A stretch of DNA of 64,000 bases from positions 106,237 through 170,236 of the forward strand of contig NW_020312753.1 of NCBI RefSeq assembly GCF_002999335.1, in the 5' to 3' direction. Source of the stretch: Cyclospora cayetanensis (lineage: Eukaryota; Apicomplexa; Conoidasida; Eucoccidiorida; Eimeriidae). Both the position numbers and the translations under genes were made by a program. Below are positions 48,426-61,400 of this stretch, in pieces. The notes beneath the pieces were generated by a model. It did not search any database. It was given only the letters and a program-made list of their open reading frames with translations, and was not told the origin of the DNA. Numbering within the stretch: the first letter of the stretch is position 1; every line of letters starts with the position of its first letter.

Positions 48426-51400
48426 TGCAGGGAGGCTTGCTTGACGAGGACAGATGGTATGTGGATATACACCGTGCGGCAGGAGGTGCCACCACTCATC
48501 TTCGTTTCAAGGGGTCTATATGTGTGGATGGACGTCTGACGTATTGGAGTCTAGCGTCGCCTCTCTCTGCCTCAAGCCTGCCGCGGTATGTCGCCGTTGG
48601 AGGATCGATGAGCGTCTCCGGAAAGGGCGCAGAGGCTGCTATCCTTTTCCGCTCGCACCTTGCCAAGCATCTGGAAGTGTTGCTCCCCGCTTCCCGAGCA
48701 GAGTTGGAGCGCTACGCGAGCGCCGATCCGCGATCCTTGCTGCGCCCTTTCCCCCCTCCCCACGCCTCCTGCACGGATCCTTCGAAAGCGGCGCGGCAGC
48801 CAGAGCGGCAACAAGAGCAGCAAGTGCAGCGCGAAATCGCGCTCGAGAGCACCTGCAACGAAGCCACGCGGATCGCGATGCAGCAGCAGCCGCTTCTCCA
48901 AGTGCTCTTGCCCGTGGATGCCGTGCAGCGGCAAGAGCTCGCTGCTGCGACGAGGTGCATGCAGTGGGAAGTTGGCTTGCAAGGGCAAAACTTTCTGCTG
49001 CAGCTGCTGCTGCAGCATCCGCGTGTGGCGCTGCTGCTCTGGCCTCTGTTGATACGCCTCATTTCGCATCTCGTTCGAGGGAGACCGTCTCTGAGGAGCG
49101 TTGTAGCAGAGGTGGTCGTGAGGATTCTGCGTGTGGCAGACTCCGAAGGAAGCGAGAGCTGTCGCGATGCGCCAGCCGCAGCACACCCCTCGCGCGCCAC
49201 GCCTGCCCCCCTGTGGGGTTGCATACCGCGAGCTCTCCCGCATTTCTCTCTGGGAGCTGAGCTGTTGATACACCTGCGCAGCTTCGCCCTCTTAGGCCTT
49301 ATGTCTGTGGGTTTGTTGGATCTGCATTTCGCCTTCGAGGCGGCAGCCTTCAAGGCGCTTGTCGAGTCTCGCGAGCGAGGCGAACTGCGTTCTCGAGACG
49401 CCGCCGGCGCGCGCAGCGACGACGAAGCCTGCACAGAAGAAGCCTCCTCTTCCACAGCTTCCGAAGCGTCTCGCCAGCTCCTCCGCGAGGTAGCCACAGA
49501 GCTGCTCCACTCACCACGCAGCAGCGGCAGGCAGCCTCAACCTCTGACTCTCCTGATCGAGCGCAACGGCGAGATGAGCGCACAAATCCTCGACAGCAGC
49601 GCCTGCGAGCAGCAGCCTCTCGTAGCCGTCGACAATCTCCGTCTCTCCAGACAAGGCTTCCTCAATCCTGCGCGTCTTTTACGTGGGCTCGAACAAGAGT
49701 CACAGCATCCCTACTCCCCAGTGCAGGCTCTTACTGGTAGTGTGCAAGCTTTCGTCTCCCCGTCTCCTCGACGCGCCAAGCAGCGACTCCCCCCCTCCTC
49801 TCGAGGAGCAACCTCCTCTGCGAAGCACTTGCAAAGAAGCAGCAAGAGCAGCAGCAGCAGCAACAGCAAGAGGAGCAGCAGCAGCAGCAACGGCAACAGG
49901 AGCAGCAGCAGCAACAGCAAGAGGAGCAGCAGCAGCAACAGCAAGAGGAGCAGCAGCAGCAGTGACACTAGCGGCGCCAGCAGAAGCAGCAACAGCTTCA
50001 AGAGAAGGAGGCATGGTCTTAAGAGCCTCGAAGATTGTCATGCAGAGAAAAACTTTGTTGTTGCAGCATCCCCTCTGTCGTGTGCAGACGATCTTTCCCC
50101 CTATTTCGCATGGGCAAGAGGATGCGTCCTACGCTTTTGCCGTCTCAACGCTACTCGAATTGGTGATTCTCTCCGCTTTTATGCTCATGGTGATGCTCCT
50201 TGCGTCGCCGCCTACAGGTAGGGAGGAGAGGGGGAGTTGCGGATTGGGAGTTGGCTCGAGGGAAAGATCTGCTCAGGATGCTTCTTACTCCGCCACTGTC
50301 TGCGATACTTCTAAGGGGCATTTCATGCATGCAGTAGTGATGGTAGCGAAGGAGGGGGGATGGGGTGGCGGAGGCTTTCCTTCTTGGCCTTTTAATTCTA
50401 TGTGCTTCTTGAGAATCTGCCGAAAAATCGACGTGAGGCTCTTTCCGTTGATGCCGCCTCAAGCGGGGGATATGATATGGCAGCTTGTGGTGATTGTTTT
50501 TTTGTGTTTCTACACATATAGAGTACATACAATGTACATGACATATATGTGGAGATGTATATATATACATATATAGAGAGAGAGATATTGATATATATAT
50601 ATATATATGTACATGTATATATATATATATATATATGTGTAGATGCATACATATGTGTTGATGCACATATATATACATATATACATATATATACATATAT
50701 ATACATATATATATATATATATGTAGATATGTAGATATACATAGATGTAAAGATGTGTAGGTATGTACATACATACACCACATATACATATATCATATAT
50801 CATATATATAAATTTTTGTGTGTGATTTTGTGTGTGCCGTAGTGGAAGCTCGTCGAGGGTGTGGGGGAGGCCGTTGGTGCTTCCAGGCTTTGCGTTTGAT
50901 TATTCTTTTTCTGCCTTTGGGATGAATTCTGAGTCTCCTCTTCTTCCGGATCCAGCCTCTGCTAGCGATGGTTCAGGGATGTGGTTGGCACCGGAGTTGA
51001 CAACGCCTCTTGTGACGTCTCCCGCCTCGCTTTTTGCTCCTTCTGCGGCTGTTGCGGCGGCGGCGAGCTTGGCTCCCCTTTCTGCCAGAATCGCGTCGTC
51101 TCCCTCCGCTTCCGCAGCGGCAGCAGCGAACCTCGCAGGCGATGCCTCCGAAGGCATGCATGCAGCAGCGCAAGACTTTCAGACTGTCGGTGTGGAGGGG
51201 CGTCCAGGGGAGTGGGGAGGCTCTGCCGCTGTGGCTGCTGCTGTCGCTCGCGAGTCAGCGATGATCGCGGAGCACTACCTTCAGGAGCTGCAGCGTCGGG
51301 AGCAGCAGCAGCAGCGCCTGCCTAGCACCAGCGATCGCAGCAGCAGCAACAACAGCGACACGAGCGTCAGCGTCAGCCCACGAAACAGCGGCAGCAGCTC

Positions 51401-54400
51401 TGCGAACAGCCGTGGGAGCTCCGTCTCGCGCACCATGCTGCATCTTCGGAGCGCAGACATCTCGAGTCAGACGGATTTCATGCAAGGCAGCTGCGCGCGC
51501 GCGGGAGGCGCTATCGAGCAGACGGCAGCAGGAGATGCCAGCCTCTACGGCTGGAGATTCTGCGTTTCTGCCGCAAACAGAACTGAACTCTTAGGCTATT
51601 ACGCTTGCCTAGGCCCCTCTCACTGTGGCACTGCCCCCTTCTCGCTCTCGCCTTTGTGTCGCAGCAGCAGCAGCAGCAGCAGCATTAATCCTTCCGCCGC
51701 AGCAGCTGCTGCTGCTGCGGCTGCAACGTCGGATGGCGAAATCGCGCAGCATCAGCACTGCGTCTACGACACCCTTACGCATGGGTTCACTCCTGTTCTC
51801 AGTGTAGCCCTCTTGCAGTGGATGGTAGAAGATCTGAGTCAGCATCCAGACGTTTGCGCGGCTGTCGGAAATCGCGCGAACGAGGCTGCCTCTGCTGCTG
51901 CAGCACTGAGCCTCGAAACAGCAGTCCACACCGCAGCAGCTGCTGCCGCCGCCGCTGACAAAACACACAAACACACACAAAAATACTCCAGCCTCGCACT
52001 AGTCCCCGCAGCAGCATACGACCCCTCCCTTCTTCTGGCATTGTTGGGAGCAGCAGACGCTATGGGAGGAGTCTCACCTTCTCCGCTTCAGACTACGGCA
52101 CTCGCAGTAGCTCGGACGTTTGTAGAGGTTTGTGTCTGATGCAGCATTAGCCCCCTCCTGCTCCTACTACTTCTTCTACTACCTCTTCTACTACCTCTTC
52201 TACTACTTCTTCTACTACCTCTTCTACTACCTCTTCTACTACTTCTTCTACTACTTCTTCTACTACCTCTTCTACTACCTCCTCTACTACTTCTTCTACT
52301 ACTTCTTCTACTACCTCTTCTACTGCTCCTACTCCTACTCCTGCTCCTACTCCTACTACAAAAATCACTACTCTGTTGTTCAGTAGGAGTATCCTCCCCA
52401 CCTTGTGTGCCTGCGTGTGTGTTTCTCGCAGACAGCGCCGTGGCTTTGCTTTGACCTTCCTGCGCAGTCTTTTGCAGCGTCTCCAGAGCTCCCCCTTTAC
52501 TCTTCTCCCCCCCTTTCAGCTCCCCTGCTGCTGCCACATTCCACCCTTCCTGCGCGATCCTCCCTCGCAATCCCCGTCGAGAAAGCAGCAGCCTTGCCGC
52601 CCTGTCGTCAAGTTGCCTCTCTGTGCCTCTGGCGAGTAGCCGATCTCATGAGCTCTATCGAGATACCCCTCGCAGTGGAGAATTTAGCAGGCGGACTGCT
52701 CGCAGAGGGGGTGGAAGGCGGTCTTATGTGGCGTGAACGCCTCGTTCGTCCTCAAGTGCCGCCGTGGCTGCCTGCGCCTCTGCTTTACGCCTCTCAAATG
52801 CTCGCTGGGCTGCTCCTCGTGGCAGTCGAGGAGGAGGTGGAAGCAGCTCTCGCTCAGCTGGTCGAGCTGCGAGGCAAACCTTTTGCTCAGCGTCTCTTCC
52901 GCGGCGTCTCAAGCACTGCAGCAGCAGCGAGTAGCAGTGCAGCTGCAGCGAGCAGCAGTGCAGCAGCAGCTAGCAGTAATGCAGCAGCAGCTAGCAGTAA
53001 TGCAGCAGCAAGTGCAGCTCCGGAAGCAGTCACGTATGGCAGGGGAGGGGCCTTCTTGACTGAGCTGTTGGTGCGGCTGTATGCTCTTAGCGGCGTCGCG
53101 CAAAAGGAGAGTGCCCCTTCGCTTGCAGCCAATGGCTGCTGCGATGGAGAGGCTGTGTGGCACCGCATGCACACTCCGCTGCACCGCGTGCTGCTTCTCT
53201 TAGGGAGGGATGCCAACCGTCTGCAGCAACGCGCAATGGCTTTCTCAGAGAGCTGCTTCGGCAGCTCTCTGCTGCAGCTTCCTCAGGCACGCGCCCACGC
53301 GAACGAAGACTCCCCAACACAGGCGATCTCCTCCTTCCGACATTCGACACACACAGAATTCGCTCCTTCCTTGCACCCCAACGGCAACGACGCCTCGCAG
53401 CAGCTCGCTGAAGAGGCAGACCTCTCGGATGTCTGCCCTTCCGACGACGAGGCGCCTCGATCTCTCGCCCCCCCCCTTCCCGCATCCAACAGCAGCAACA
53501 ATAGCAGCAGCAACGATAGCTTCAACAACAATAGCAGCAGCAACGCCTTCGACAGGATCGAAGTTGTGGTGCCTCCCAGACTGCCGGGTGGCCACCCTCT
53601 TGAGCTGTTGAGATGTTCAGGAGAATTTGTTTTTGAGAGTTTTCATCCTTACGCTGTAATGCCTGTTGTCGGCGCCGCCAGCAACAGACGTGATCTCGCT
53701 GCAGCAGCTGCCCTCCAGCGCATGCAACAGGATGCTCCTAGGGGGGAAGGAAGGGCTGGCACGCAGCAGAGTGGTGCTGCTGGAGGAGAAGGGCGAAACG
53801 CGGATTCGATCGGCCGTTTGGTTTTGGTGTCTCCCGAGGCTGTTGGGGTGTCTGTCACTTTTTGTGCGCCTCCAAGCGATCTTGCACCCTGGCACCTCCT
53901 GACGGTGGAAGCGTTGCCGTGCTCCGCGGAGAATCGGCAGCTGCTGCGACTCATTCTCGATGCGCAGCGAGCTCTAGAGAGACTGGATGCTGCGGCGACT
54001 GCTGCTGCAGCGACTGCTGCTGCAGCGACTGCTGCTGCAGCGACTGCTGCTGCAGAAGCGCCAGCGGCAAGAGCCAGCAAGGGCGCGTTGCTGCAAGTAG
54101 TGGATGAAGAGAAGTCGCTGGAGGCAGCAGGCTGCGTTTCCGACACTCCGGCTTTCTCAGGCAGCCCTGCTGCCGCAGCAGTGGCTGCTGCGACAGCGGC
54201 TGCTCCCTCGACAGCCGAGATTCGCCTCGCCCTCGTTGAGCAGATAGAGGCTGGCATAAGGAATCTCTGTGGGGAGCATGCGGCATGGGTGACTGCCTTA
54301 GAGCTTAGCAGCGTCTGGAGCTCGCCCACGTGGCACGGAGTGGATTATGCGGCAAGCTGCTGCAGCGACAGCTCAATGCACACACTTTTTGCCTTAGGTC

Positions 54401-55138
54401 ATGGCTGTGCGACAGAAGATCGAACGGGCAGCTGCAGGATTAGAAATCGGTGCCAGCAACAACAGGAAGAAGCTGAACACCTCCAACATGAGCATGAGCA
54501 ACAGGAAGGAGATCATGAACAGCAAGATCGGCAACAGGAGCAACAGCAAAACCACCAATTGGTGCCTTGCACTGCGAACTGCTGCAAGGGTTTTCCCGTT
54601 CTTCCAGGATCCGTTCTTCGAAGGCTGGATACGCAAGAACGGCAGAAACGCATGCAGCATCTGCAGCAGCAGCAGCACCACGTGGCGTCGACGTATCCCC
54701 TCCGTGAGGAGGAGGCGAGCAGCACTTCAGACAAGGGGGTCGCCTTCTCGCCGAGCATTTCCGCCTTGAGCTTGCTCGACAGAGCAACGGCTCAGCTGAT
54801 GCGCATGCTCCGTGGTGGTAGCAAGATCGGCAGTAGCCAGAGCAGCAGCAGCAGGCTACGCAGCTCGCAGGAAGCGGAGGGAGAAGCGCAGCAGGAGCGA
54901 GAGCAGCAGGAGCGAGAGCAGCAGCAGGAGCAGCAGCGAGAGCAGGAGCAGCAACAGCAGCAGGAGCAGCAGCAGGAGCAACAGCGAGAGCAGCAGCAGC
55001 AAAATTATCTGCGACGTGCTGTGCAGCTACCTCTGCGTTTCCACCGAGGCAGCTCTGGTGGAGCAAGGCGCCGTTCGTGTGTAGAGGCTACAGCAGCTTC
55101 GGCAGTTGCTACTGCCTCCGCGAGAAGCAGTGACAACA

Positions 55139-55172
<34 letters not shown>

Positions 55173-55381
55173 TGCGCCTGTGAGGCTTTCCTGCGTCGCG
55201 CCTTCTGGCGACGACTGCATACATCTTCTTACGGGAGCTTTAATGCCGCGAGAAGCCTTTGCTTTAGACGGATCGTGGACTGTACAGTTGAGAGTTTATT
55301 GGAGAGAAGACGCTGCAGGATGCCCCCTAGATGCCACGACAGGAATTCCTCTCCGTCCTCGTGAAAGAGCAGCGACAGCAC

Positions 55382-55430
<49 letters not shown>

Positions 55431-58400
55431 TAATGCGCTGCCATCTGCAATGACGATATACGGCCCCGAGATCGGGTTGGTTCCTGTGGTGTATGGACAG
55501 CCTCCTGCTCACCGCGGCAGAAGTCAGATGCAGCGGCAACGCAGCAGCAGAAGCAGGCGAGGCAGCCGTATTGTTGGCACTTCGGAGAGCGGCGGCAGCA
55601 GCAGCAGGGGAGAGGCTGCAGCAGCAGACGCAGCTGGAGGTTCTACGAAGCGTTGCCAAGAAGGTGCTGTGCCTCTGATTCCTCCCCCAGCAGACCGTTT
55701 CTTCGTCGTCTCCTGCAAGACTGAGTTGGTGCGAAGCAGCGAGAAGCAGCAGGAGGCTTGCGAATTGATCCCTCTGAGGGACCGGCAGTGTCGGCTAGAA
55801 GACGAAAGCGAGGAAGAAGCTGGCTCCGCACTATTCGAAGACGTCGAGAATGTCGAACGGCTGCTGCTGCGGTCGTACAGTGCAGCAGATTTTATTCCCC
55901 GAGAATATGCCTCGACACCGCCAGCAGACAGAATGCATCCCCTGTCCATACACCCCATTCTGCCCGCTTCCGAGACGAGGGAGGCTTTCGCCCGCGCACA
56001 AGCCTTTCGACTGCAAGACTTCTTAGGGTTAAATCAAAACAAATTCCATCATCATCACCACCACCACCACCACCATCAGTTCCCTCAGCAGCAGGCGCTG
56101 CTCTCGCGACAGCAGCAACAAGAAGAGCAACAACAACCGTCTGGAGAGGTGGAGCTACCCAGAGAGCATTTCACGCGGATGCTGCAGCTGCTTCTGGATC
56201 GCATAGATACCCCTAGTTGCAGACCTTCATTGTCTACTGCTGCTTCGGCTGCTGCTGCTGCTGCTGCTGCTGCCTCTGCTGCGGCTCCCTGGGAGCCTCT
56301 GCATGCTGCGCTGAGCAGCAGCAACAGCAGCAACACCAGCAGCAACAGCAACAGCAACAGCGTGGTGACAAAAACTGCGCGTCCTACTGACTACGAGCTG
56401 TGCTGGCATCGATTTTTGTCGAATTCAATGATGGGAGCACCTGAGGAATCTTTTGGACTCGAAATGCCTGCCACAGACACCTGGCGAGCTTCCGTTGAGG
56501 CTTCGATCTTGGGCGCTGTACAGACACTTTTCCGCCAGCCGCATGCCGAGCAGCAAGTCGAGACGTCCAACAAAACTGAAGAGGACAGCCTTGACGCTGC
56601 AAGCTCTCCTGCCGAGGAGGAGGAAGAAGAAGACGACACCCTTAAAGAGGCAAAGTGGTGCTCCGCGTTGCTCTCCATGCAAATCTCCGTGTGCCTCTGC
56701 CAATCGAGGCTTATCCGATTGAAAGAAGCACATGACGATTTCGAGGCAGCCAAGCAGCAGGTCCTTTTGCTCTCTTCTCCCCTTTATCTCTCTTTCTTTC
56801 TGTTTCTTTCTCTCCTTCTATGCGCATTTTTAATACATATACATATATATATGTGTATATATATGTATGTATGTATATGAATATACATGTATACATATAC
56901 ATGTATATACATATGTATATGTCTATACATACATATAAATATCTGTATCCACGTATATGTAAATATACATGTAGATGCATATTTTCATATGCATATTTGC
57001 GTTTAGTTTTTCATAGACATTCATATATATATATATATATATCGGCATAAGGACCTCTTACTCCACCACCTCCCCTCTCCTGCAGCCTCAGACTTTTGCA
57101 TTTTTTGTGGAGCCAGTTTTACGCCTTTTAAAGGTGTGCATGTGTTATGCCACCGCTTTGGGGAGTTGTTATGAAATCCAACACCTCCACTGCATGCACT
57201 GCCATGCGTCTGCTGCTGCTGCTGCTGCGTCCTCTGCAGATGCAAGACTTAATTGCACCAGTTGTTAGGTCGGCAAGCCCCTCGAATCCCGAGCACCCAG
57301 TGTCTATACACCGCATGCGTTTGCTGCTCGAGCAGCTGCGTCGATCTCGAAGGCGGCTGCAGCAACTGCAGCAGCTAGGCGTCGATGACGTCATTCGCTG
57401 TACCTTCAAGCTGCAACAATCCTCGGATCAGCGGCAGGAGAACAGACACGAGCTTCCTGATGATCGTCTACAAGTCGTGCATGTCGTAGGAGAATTCAAG
57501 CGACTCCTAGGAACTGGAGGTGGCTTGGCGTTGATCCCTGCGCTTCGTTTTGGTGCGTTGTCGCAGTTGCTTCATCGCTTTTCTTCCCCCTCCTTGCTCG
57601 CGCCGTCTGAACACGCACTCAAATATGCTCCCCCTCCCCACGCAGCTGCATGCAGCTGCATGCAACTATCTGCTACTGCATGCAACTATCTGCTACTGCA
57701 TGCAACTATCTGCTACTGCATGCAACTATCTGCTACTGCATGCTACTATCTGCTACTGCATGCAACTATCTGCTACTGCATGCAACTATCTGCTACTGCA
57801 TACAACTATCTGCTACTGCATGCAACTATCTGCTACTGCATGCTACTGCCTTTTCTGCGTCTTACAGGTCGTGCCATAGCGACCGTTGAGGCTCTCCGAG
57901 TAGTGCAGCCGTATCCAGCTCCTCGCGATCCTTCACTGTGGGGAGCTCGTGGCTTTATGGCGACTCACTGTGCAGCCATCCGCTTCAGAGTGCAGCCTAG
58001 TCCGTACGCGACGCATGCGGCTTGGGAAGCATGCAACTACATGCCACCAGATGCCTTTCTGCTTCCCCGCAAGCATCCGCAGCAGCTCAAGCAGGAAGTT
58101 GAAGGCAACGCCACTCCGCACGCACTGCCTGCAGAAGCTGCCGCTGCACACGAGCGGGAGTCTCTCTCCATGACCGCTCCTCCCCCGCCCATGAGCAGCA
58201 ACAAATATTGCAGCAGCACCAAATATTGCAGCAGCAGCAGCAGCACCACCGCCTTCAAGGGATACATGTTCTCCGGCTTCAAATTATCTGTCAAACAAGT
58301 GCTCCCGCCGTCGGCTTCCTTCTTGACGTCCTCTTGTCGCATCAAGTCTCAACTAGGAGGCATTGCGTCTATTGCATTCACTGCCGCAAAAGCAGCTGCG

Positions 58401-61400
58401 GCAGACAACGCAGAGGCACTGCTAGCCACTGGACGGCCTACCTTCCCTCTTCCGCCGAGGCACGTTGCAGCGGCAGAAGGAGGAGGCGCAGCCGAGAGGG
58501 AAACACATGCAGCATCCCATGCAGCAGAGTATTCCGATGAAGCAGTCAAGCCCACAAGCTCCCAACGGGGGAGGATGCCTCATCCTCCCCTCCTCCCTCC
58601 TGTTGCTGCTGTCGCTGACGCGACGTCGTCCTCTCAGTTGGTGCATCTTTTCCACGGCGCAGGAGCATCCGCAGGCGCTTTGCTGCTGCCTGCAGCTCCC
58701 GACGCAGCGCATGCAGCAGCAGCAGCGCAGCCTCAGATCCAGCAAGGCTCCAGCAGCAGCAGCTGCCTCTGGAAAGCGGCTTCTACGCTCTCTCTAGCGT
58801 GGAACGAAGCCTGGCCAGATGCCTTACTCGCAGCGCTTCTAGCCGATCCCAGAGCTCCTCCTCCCGCGAAGAAGCCTCCTTCTCCCCCGCAAAACTTGTT
58901 CTCCTCCCGTCCCTTCCCCGCCATCCGACTGCCTTCGCTGCCTCTCCCCCTCTCTCGCGGCTCCTCCACAGCTCCTCCCTTCGCCTCTCCCAGTGGACAG
59001 ACACCAGCGTTTGCAGCACGCCCGGCGGCAGCAGCCTCCGCAAGAACGCTTTTTTGGCGCTTCAAAACGCGCGTGGATAGCAACGGCGATGTCTTCGTGC
59101 ATCCACTCAACCTGTGGGAGTGGAGCCTCCCTTGGTGGTCATCTGTATCGCCTCTGCAAATCGCAGAATCGCTCAGCAAGGCGCGGCATTTTTATGGGGG
59201 CCCCTGTGGGGTGCGGGGGGCCCCCCCCCCGGCGGAGTCAAAGGGAGCAGCAGCTGCAGCTGCAGCTGCAGCAGCAGATGCTCGCGATGAAGAATTCTCC
59301 AGAGAAGATGGAGCAGCGTCGCGACATCGGGAGGGCGGCTACGCAGAAGCGGGGGCGGCTCACGCGCAGGTGAGAACGATGGGATCGGAGGGAAGATGTT
59401 GTGAGGGGAGGAGATGAGGAGGGGTCAAAGACTGCTGTATTTGCTGCTGCTGCTGTATTTGCTGCTGCTACTGCCTTGCGGAGAGAGAGGGGAAGAGATG
59501 CAAATGCTGCTGTATTTGCTGCTACTGCTAGTGTATTTGCTGCTGCCTTCTGGAGAGAAAGGGGAGGAGATGCAAATGCTGCTGTATTTGCTGCTGCTGC
59601 TGCCTTGTGGAGAGAAAGGGGAGGAGATGCAAATGCTGTTGTATTTGCTGCTGCTACTGCCTTCTGGAGAGAAAGGGGAGGAGATGCAAATGCTGCTGTA
59701 TTTGCTGCTGCTGCTGCCTTGTGGAGAGAAAGGGGAGGAGATGCAAATGCTGCTGTATTTGCTGCTGCTGCTGCCTTGTGGAGAGAAGGGGGAGGAGATG
59801 CAAATGCTGCTGTATTTGCTGCTGTATTTGCTGCCTTGTGGAGAGAAAGGGGAGGAGGTAAAGGGAGTCGAATGCTGCTGATCTTTTTTATTCGCTAAGC
59901 TGAGATACGTCTGGCTATAAGGCCTCCCTTTGATCGATTCGTTTACCGCTGTCGGCTTTTTGTGGGGTTGTTGTGTTTCTTTTTTTGCGCAGATGTCTCC
60001 AGGGGAGGGCTCCTGGGGTGGCTCACCTCGCGACGATCTCGACAGTTCTTTGAGTGAGGATGAGGCTTCGTGGAGTTCAGATCTGTCGGAGCGAGGGGAT
60101 GCTGATGAGGCTGCCAGGACGAACGGCGAAGGTTCCGAAGGCTTTGGCAGTTTGGTAGCGACTTCCGCTCACCTCCAACGCTTTGGAGCTGCTCTGCAGC
60201 TGTGCTGGCAAGCCTATGAGGCTTGCGCGCTGATGCCAGCAGCATCAGCAGCATCAGCAGCAACAGCAACAACAGCAGCAACAGCAACAACAGCAGCAAC
60301 AGCAACAACAGCAACAACAGCTGCAAAAGCTAGCTCTACTGCCCCTGCGTCGCTAGCGGCAACATCAGCAGCACCAGACTCCTTGCCGCAAGCCTTCAGC
60401 GATGTGCAAGAGACTACACAAGTCGGAGCAGAAGACGACATTCTTCTCGACACGGAGGCTCCTCGGAGCGAATCGGTGTATTTCCCTTGGTGGCCACTTA
60501 TCCTTCTCCCCCCCAAGGTGTCGCCTCTAGCGTATGCCGTAGTATTTGAAGTTTTGGGAGTATTTTTTCGCAGCGCACTCAAGGCAGCAGAGGACGAAGC
60601 AGCGGCGACTGCAGCTCGAGGAGGAGATGCAGCTGCCGTCGCGTCGGCTGGCACTGCTGCCTTCCGACTGCTCTGGCCTCCCCACCCTCGAGAGCTGCAC
60701 AGAGGGCTCTTGTGGCGTCTGGAGACGATTCACGTTCTCAACGTGAGCGCAGCCTTCTGTCTGCCGCTTCTGAGCCGACCTCGCCTTCCTCGGCTGTGTT
60801 GCCGCAGCCTCCTGCCTGAAGCAGAGCTCTCGCTTCCCGCAAAAGGAGCGACAGAAGCTGCTGCTGCTGCTGCCACAGCAGCAGCAGCAGCATCCGCCAG
60901 AGCGCCTCCTGCCAATTGCAGCATTAGTCCCCTTCCTGCGCTCCGCCACTGCGTCTTTGCCCCCATTGTATCCGACCCTTTCAGACCTCTAGACGCCGCA
61001 TGCACGTGGGGTGTCTTGCGCTGCAACATCAGCAACAGCAGCAGCATAATCAGCAGCAGCATTATTAGCAGCAGCAGCAGCATTATTAGCAGCAGTCTCT
61101 TCCGTGTGGGCCCTCCAGTGTCTCTTGTTGAGACGTTGGTGGGTAATGTTCGCGAGTTGCTGCTTCCTGCCCTCCGCATATTCGCCTTGCGCGCTGCCTC
61201 TATTTGGCGATCGCAGCTGCTGGAAAGGCGGCGCGGAGGGGAGGAATTCAGCGCGGAGGAGAGGCTTTACGTGGCGCCTTCTTTCGCGGATCAGCTGGCG
61301 AGAGGCTTCGTGCTGGCGCCTAAGGATGCCGTCTTGCAGAGGCACTGGCAGGCTCTTGCCTCGCTGTTTTTGCTGCGAGGATTGCTGCCGCAAGCTCCGC

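Noticed and set aside
52132..52401. A Tyr/Phe-rich protein (plus) or Val/Glu-rich protein (minus)
   Set aside because: Both are translations of the 12-bp TTCTAC repeat inside intron 8.
57086..57170. A CxxC...CH zinc-finger exon ([11 protein letters not shown] in another frame)
   Set aside because: Its phase does not match the preceding exon and no usable donor follows within the open frame; the pattern overlaps the microexon candidate.
57661..57848. CRISPR-like array
   Set aside because: The 20-bp units are contiguous with no unique spacers, in a eukaryotic intron.
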